Positions 58,895-64,000 of a stretch of 64,000 bases of DNA are shown piece by piece. The notes under the pieces were generated by a model. That model was not told the DNA's origin. It did not search any database and saw nothing but the letters and a program-made list of their open reading frames with translations. How positions within the stretch are numbered: the first letter of the stretch is position 1; each line of letters begins with the position of its first letter. This DNA is from Diplodia intermedia (lineage: Eukaryota > Ascomycota > Dothideomycetes > Botryosphaeriales > Botryosphaeriaceae). The stretch spans positions 1 through 64,000 of the forward strand of contig JAKEKT010000041.1 in NCBI GenBank assembly GCA_021495925.1, read 5' to 3'. Position numbers and translations under genes: made by a program.

Positions 58895-61800
58895 TTAACG
58901 GAACCCGAAGCCCATCCCCTGGCCTTGGCCCATGCCACTTCCTTGTTCAGCGAACATCCCGGCCCATTCTTCTCCTGTAAAGAGATCGTCGATGTTCATG
59001 GTTCCAGTGCCGGCCATCGCCATCGGTCCGCCCATTCCCGCACCGCTTGTGGCCGCCATGCCGTCCTGCATCCCCGTACCAGCTCCGAACATCTGGCGCG
59101 CATGGGGATGCGCCGCGTGCATCGCGTTGGGGTTCATGCCAAACTGTGTGCCGGCGGCGAAGACGAATGGGCTCGGGTTGTGGAGCTCGACGTCCACAGC
59201 ATGGGGGTCACCGCGTGGGGCAGCATTGGGCGGCATGCCGAAAATTCCAGAGTTCCTGTTGCTACTAGCGCTACGATTGGAGACGGGCGTTCCAGTGCCT
59301 CCTGATCCACCGAACGCAAGGAAAGCATTGGCAGGATCGCCAACCCTGTTGATGCTGCTGAACCCGTTGTTCTCAAACGTCGTCATGGGCTGGTTTGGAT
59401 ACGCAAGCGGGTCGCCGGATGGGAACATCATAGCGCTGAGGTCGGGAATCGGCGGGCTGAATCCATTGATGCGGTCGATGAAAGTGTTGTGTGCGGGTAA
59501 GAAGCCGAACTGGGGCATCTGAGATTGCTGCGCCTGGCGGAACACCGGAGACGGTGTCATGTTGTGCTGCACGCCGTGGGGGTAAAAGCTGTGAGCTGTG
59601 GGCATGCTATGAGGCAGGGCGGGCCCGGTCCCAAACTGGCTTTGCGGCGGGTCGTCGAGGTCAGGAGGCTGAGGGAAGCTAGGGCGGAATGAGCCTCTTG
59701 CACGAGGATCGTCGAGATTCTTCGGGAAGGTGTTGGCACGCCGGGGAGGTATGGCCTGAACATCATGTAAGTCTGGTTCGGATAGACCGGACATGGACTT
59801 GTCATCGGGTTGGGGCGACGGAGCTTGCCGACGCTTGCGACTCGCGGCAGCAAGCGCCAGCTCTCGGCCGTGTTGGATGCGTTCCGGCAACTGGTCAAAC
59901 ACAGCCTGCGTTTGTCAGTGGGTGTACGTAACAATGAAACCTTCAAACCTACTTTGAGAGTGCTCGTGCACCTATCCGCGGCCATGCTCCGCTTGGCAAG
60001 ACCCTCCAAGACATCTTTTCCTTCATATGCCTCCTTCAACACGTCCTGGCTTGTGGGTGATTCCGGATTCTCGAGAGCGAAGTAGACTAGAGTCATGATC
60101 GAGAAGAACGTCGTATACATTGTGAACCAATAGCAACCATTGAGCATCCCTCTCTTCTTCATCTCGGCAGTGATGTGGATTATGTTCCGGGACACGCTGA
60201 TGCAAGCAGATGCACAAGCGTAAGCACGCTTATCCAGGGACGCACAGGTCGGAGACTTGGAAACGTAGTGAACGAATGGGCGGTACAGCATCATCTGCGT
60301 ATGAGCATATGCCATGCGAAGGAGCTGACGTACGCTGTCCAGAGTCAGTTTTGGGTCGCCCGTTCTGGTTTGGGCCTGGCACTTACCGAGTGATGAGGAT
60401 GGATGCCTCCCCACCAGGCTTCAATGCCATCGGTAGGTTCTCCATCCACTGCTGAAGGTCTTTCTCAAGTTCCCTGATGTCAGCGTACGATACGGTGTAG
60501 GACATTATCTTCTGTCCCTGTAGGATATGTGTCTTGCCCTTGATTGGGTAAACGACACGGACTACTTTCGCGAGGATGTCAATGAGGGTCGTGTGCGCAT
60601 TGCAAGCAGTGATGAGAGACACGTGGCTCGGAGGCTGAGTCAAGTATTCAGTCTCCGTGATGTACTCGTCATCAAGCGCAGCCGGCAGCTCCTGATCAAC
60701 ATCCTCGTTGCTCATGGTGTGAGGCAATCCTAGGAGCGCTCCTACGTAGATATCCATCTTGCGGATGACCCAGAAAATTCGCTTACGAGTCTCATTCTCG
60801 ATGGGGTTGAACCGGTCGTTCATAGAGCGGTGCAGGCCCATGCGCAGGGCAGAGCGGAGGGCAATCCCAATGTAGGCGTAGCAAGTGGATAGCTTGGCAG
60901 ACGATTGCAGAAACAGAATCATGAAGATGACAGCCTGGAGCGCATGCAGATCACGGCACATGGCAATGTCCAGTATGTTTCGGGCGGCCTTGAAGTATTG
61001 AACACTGTGGAATGGTGAGCTTCTCGAGCACGGTGCGATGGGGGGTGAGGCTTACCCTTGGTTAATGGCGTTCTCGTAGCCTACCTCATCCAGATCCTCG
61101 GAGGTCCGAGAAAACAGGGTTCCTAGGGCGAGGACAGTGTACAGCAAGGGCAGGAAACTATTCTCGGCAGCACCATATTCTTCAGGCAACTTGCCGTACA
61201 GCGTCTCAAAGCTCTTCCAGAAGCTGGGCAGATGCACAACACGTAGCAGGGCGCTGGCATCGTTGAGCGCGGTGTCGCACAGTTCTCGGGCTTTCTCCCT
61301 AGACGGCAACTCGGCACCGCCCAGCACAGCATTGTCGAAAGTAGCAGGCGAATCCTGTACAGACTTAGGCGACTCGAACACGTGGGAGAGTGGGCGGGTC
61401 AGGGGAAATGGGGAGGATTCGCCTTCACCGCGGCCCATAAAGTCGAACCTCTCACGCATTCGACGCACAAAGCTCAAGCCGGACGAGTGGCCGTGGTAGT
61501 CCCAGTAGCCGTGTTCATCGAGGTCGAGTTGGCCGGTGGCGCGCACCATCGACTCGAGCTGTCCCTCCCCGGACTGGGCTTGCGGGTTCATGGTGTCGAC
61601 GCGCATCGGGCGGTCGGCTTGCGCGTGGGCCATCTGGCCGTCTGGTGCCGCGAAGGGCCGGGCCTGGGCCTGGGCCTGGGGCGGGGCCTGGGCCTGGGGG
61701 AGGGGAGGCAGCACACCTTCCTGCAAGCTTGCCACGAGGGCAGGGTCGTCGAGGTCTACGTTGGGCAGGATGGCTCCCAGCAGGGCCTCGGCGCGCTTCA

Positions 61801-62225
61801 TCCGGCTCTCCAGCGCCTCGACGTACTGCGGGGCCGCGTTGCGGCGGCGGTTGGAGGGCTGGTCGTAGGTGCACTCTGCTGGGCGTCAGCTCTCAGGCGG
61901 CGCGGGGGAGGCTGGCGGACGTACCATAGCTGTAGACGGTGCAATGGGTGCACGGCTGCTTGCCATCGCACTTGATCTTCTTGCGCCGGCACTCGTCGCA
62001 GGCGCGAGTGACGCGGCGGCGCTTCTGCATGGGCACCTGGCGCGGCGCGTGGGAGTCGTCGGCCGACGGGCTCTGCTGGTCCTGGTCGGGCTGCTCAGAG
62101 GCATCGCGGGGCGTGTGGTCCGGCTCCTGCTGGGTGGTTGGCGTGGCCCATGGCGTGGTACCCGAGGCCGACGCACTCGGCGCGTCCTCGAGAGCCATTG
62201 TCTCTGAGGGCGTGTGGGCGGCCAT
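58895..62225 (-). CDS. Zn2Cys6 (Gal4-type) transcription factor, 1043 residues
   Basis: Exons on the minus strand 62225-61925, 61875-61056, 61004-60387, 60334-59953 and 59905-58895 (introns 48-53 bp). An internal ATG 27 bases downstream is a possible alternative start. The binuclear cluster has C76, C79, C86, C92, C95 and C102 (spacing 2-6-5-2-6). The first intron splits the last loop, just before Cys 6. After it, a basic linker NRRRNAAPQYVEALESRMKRAEAL acts as a dimerisation coiled coil. The fungal_trans domain covers about 300-700, with the hallmark ALQAVIFMILFLQ, YIGIALRSALRMGLHRS and ETRKRIFWVIRKMDIY. The C-terminal 330 residues are Pro/Gly/Met/Asn-rich, ending in an acidic MNIDDLFTGEEWAGMF segment that looks like an activation domain. 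A Pro-Gln-Ala repeat lies near residue 170. The target pathway cannot be told from context. The gene model is firm. Confidence 0.93.
61661..61703 (-). repeat. GGCCTG hexamer repeat coding Pro/Gln/Ala
   Basis: On the plus strand GGCCTG recurs about six times with one interruption. On the minus strand it codes a PQAQAPPQAQAQA-type linker in the second Zn2Cys6 protein. The G-rich strand could form a quadruplex. Confidence 0.75.
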
Positions 62226-64000
62226 GCAGTGCTGTGTGGAAGAGGAGGTCGCGCGGTTCTAGGTCAGAGTCGACTCCGCGGCTCGGGCGAAAATCCGCTG
62301 GGGGAATGGGTTTTAATGTGACCAGGGCATATCACAGGCTGTGGAGACGGAGCCGCCAAGGGCGTTCGGTGGCGGTGATCGCGGGCGCGGCGGTGTTAAG
62401 GAAGCACCGAGCGCGGGCGTGCAAATCGCCTGCGCTGGCGCCAAGCGGGCGTCCGCCGTTGGGGGCTCGCACACGCAGGAGGCGCCCCGTAGGTCGTGGG
62501 TAGGGCTGCGCCGAGCCAGGCCAGGCCCGGGCGGGCTGTGTGACTGGGAGATCCACCGGGTAGGGAAGGACGATGTCGCGGCCGCCGCGCGCATTACTTC
62601 AGCAGCGCCCTATTGCCCAGCGCTACGTAATGGATGAAGCTTGGCCTCGCTTATCGAGGGATAGTGCGCCGTCGCGCGCACCTCCCGCTCCCCGACGGCC
62701 TGGGGTGGGCCAAGCAGACGCGCGACGCCGCGTCGAGAGTGGCGGCGCAGAAGCGGAGTGCTTGGCCGCGCATGGAGGCTGCCCCCCACCAGCGCTGCCG
62801 CTTTTTCCAGAACCCTCGAACCCGGCCGCCGTTGGCCAATCCCCGCCGCGCCCGCCGGCAAGCATTCCGCACGCCCGCGGAAATAAGCGATCTGTGTGTT
62901 CGCGCCGAGTCAGCCGCGCCTCGCTCCCAGCCGCAGCCCAGTGCAGCGCCGGCGGACGCGCGCCGCAGGCCCAGGAATTGCTTGGCGCCGGCCTGCGCTG
63001 CCCGTCGCGCAACGGAGACGCTTGGCGCCCAGCACACGCAGCGAGTACGGCAGGGTGGAGCTGCCTGGGGCCACACACCACCGCCATGGGCCCCATCGCG
63101 CGCTGCGCCTTGCAACGCACAGCGGGCGGTCCCCGTGATGTGGCGCATTGTCCACCCGGCACAGCTGCGCGTCGGGGCGCAGTGGGAAGTCAGCTGCCCG
63201 CCCGCCCGGCCACCCAAGCAACTCCCGTGCCCTCCGCCAGCACCAACTTACCGCGCTATCAATTGCCGTTCGCGACCATGTCCGTCGAACCCCGATAACG
63301 CTTCTCGCCCTTCCCAGCCCTCTCTTCCCGGGCCGCCAGATCTGCGAGTGCATGACCTCGGATGCCGATCCGCAAGCTTGCCGGCACCCAACCATGGCTC
63401 GAGCAATTCGTCAATTGCTGACGCTGCCTGTAATGACGCTGCATCCGGCCCTGCCCATCTGTCGCCCCTCCCTGTCATTCCTCTAGCGCCGCCCTAGCCA
63501 CATGCTAGGGCTGATCGGCAGGGACTGATGGAGCCGTGGATGGACGCTTCGTGCGTACAGCTTGGCCAACATGCCCATGCCGCTTTTGACTCATCAGAGT
63601 TCTCGCCCAGCACCATTGCAACAGCAGCGTCATCCCAGTCTGCAAAAATAGCTGTAGCCTCTTCAGGCACGTTGAAGTCTGTTGCCGCTTCCAGTTAGCT
63701 TGCCCCATGGCCGGGCCACGCCATGGTCCTGGGCGCCGGAGTCGTCGCTTTCAACGCGAATACGTGGGTCGCAGCGTGCCGGCTTTTGCGTGCTGCCTCC
63801 CCACTGATGGATTCTGCTGACATAGACCACTCCGTGGCATGTCTCTTGCCTCGTCAAGCTTGCCGCGAAGACTCCCGTCCAGCATCGTTCTACTTTGCCA
63901 TGGTTTCGCCGAGAATGGAGGCTAGCAGACTGAAACGCATATAGATGCGAACTTGCAACCCTGCGATGTGGCTGCTACCTGTCCAGGCTCGGTAAAACTC
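62226..64000. other. Right-edge intergenic region
   Basis: 1.8 kb upstream of the second Zn2Cys6 gene. From 62350 to 63270 it is very GC-rich, with long chance frames on both strands and a CCAAT at 62836-62840. A weak candidate terminal exon on the minus strand (63494-63678) is described under findings. Nothing else was recognised. Confidence 0.45.

Noticed and set aside
62573..63497. Overlapping plus-strand frames of 241 and 287 codons
   Set aside because: They fall in a very GC-rich tract where stops are rare on all frames. The Pro/Arg/Ala-rich sequence has no domain and the minus strand has equally long frames.
1..64000. tRNA genes, rRNA, CRISPR arrays and transposase genes
   Set aside because: I looked for T-loop-like GGTTCRAATCC motifs, regular spaced repeats and transposase-like frames and saw none that hold up. 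Without a covariance-model search short RNA genes could still be missed.

Overview
The window is nuclear DNA from a filamentous ascomycete (Pezizomycotina). The evidence is moderately GC-rich sequence, genes split by many short introns (mostly 47-96 bp) with GTAAGT/GTACGT-type donors and CTAAC-like branch sites, two Zn2Cys6 regulators, a PFF1-type vacuolar protease, a Ure2-like glutathione transferase and a TRI12-type efflux pump. A Dothideomycetes origin is plausible but not proven by what can be seen here. No bacterial operon, CRISPR array, rRNA, tRNA or intact transposon was recognised.

I rebuilt 17 protein-coding genes by joining exons; every junction keeps frame. Left to right: a degenerate HNH-like protein (551-1963, +); a Zn2Cys6 regulator (2854-5493, +) facing a TRI12-type MFS pump (6171-8141, -); branchpoint-bridging protein (9288-11371, -) diverging from a Ure2-like GST (12001-12871, +); a BTB-like protein (13782-14798, +) converging on an unrecognised protein (15233-16111, -); vacuolar membrane protease PFF1 (17553-20762, +); a J-domain protein (24225-26339, -); a metallophosphoesterase (28029-29263, -) diverging from a D-galactonate dehydratase-like enzyme (29653-31074, +); a 999-residue arrestin-related protein (32145-35399, -); a Yap-like bZIP regulator (38117-39662, +); an Stm1/HABP4-like ribosome-associated protein (40368-41719, +); the TBP-removing ATPase Mot1 (43620-49606, -); an acyl-CoA synthetase (50540-52930, -); ribosomal protein uL13/RPL16 (53663-54495, -); and a second Zn2Cys6 regulator (58895-62225, -).

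Most genes are unlinked core functions: splicing, transcription, translation and vacuolar proteolysis. The few accessory-looking associations are the convergent regulator/pump pair (2.8-8.1 kb) and the divergent phosphoesterase/sugar-acid dehydratase pair (28.0-31.1 kb). Long gene-free stretches lie at 20763-24224, 35400-38116 and 54496-58894, and after 62225. Several GC-rich tracts upstream of genes carry long chance reading frames.

I did not find a clearly new biological system. The points most worth a second look are a probable GC-AG intron in the bZIP gene, the HNH-like protein with missing catalytic histidines, very small 5' coding exons in STM1 and MOT1, a possible relic repeat-protein fragment between BBP and GST, and a possible partial minus-strand gene at the right edge.
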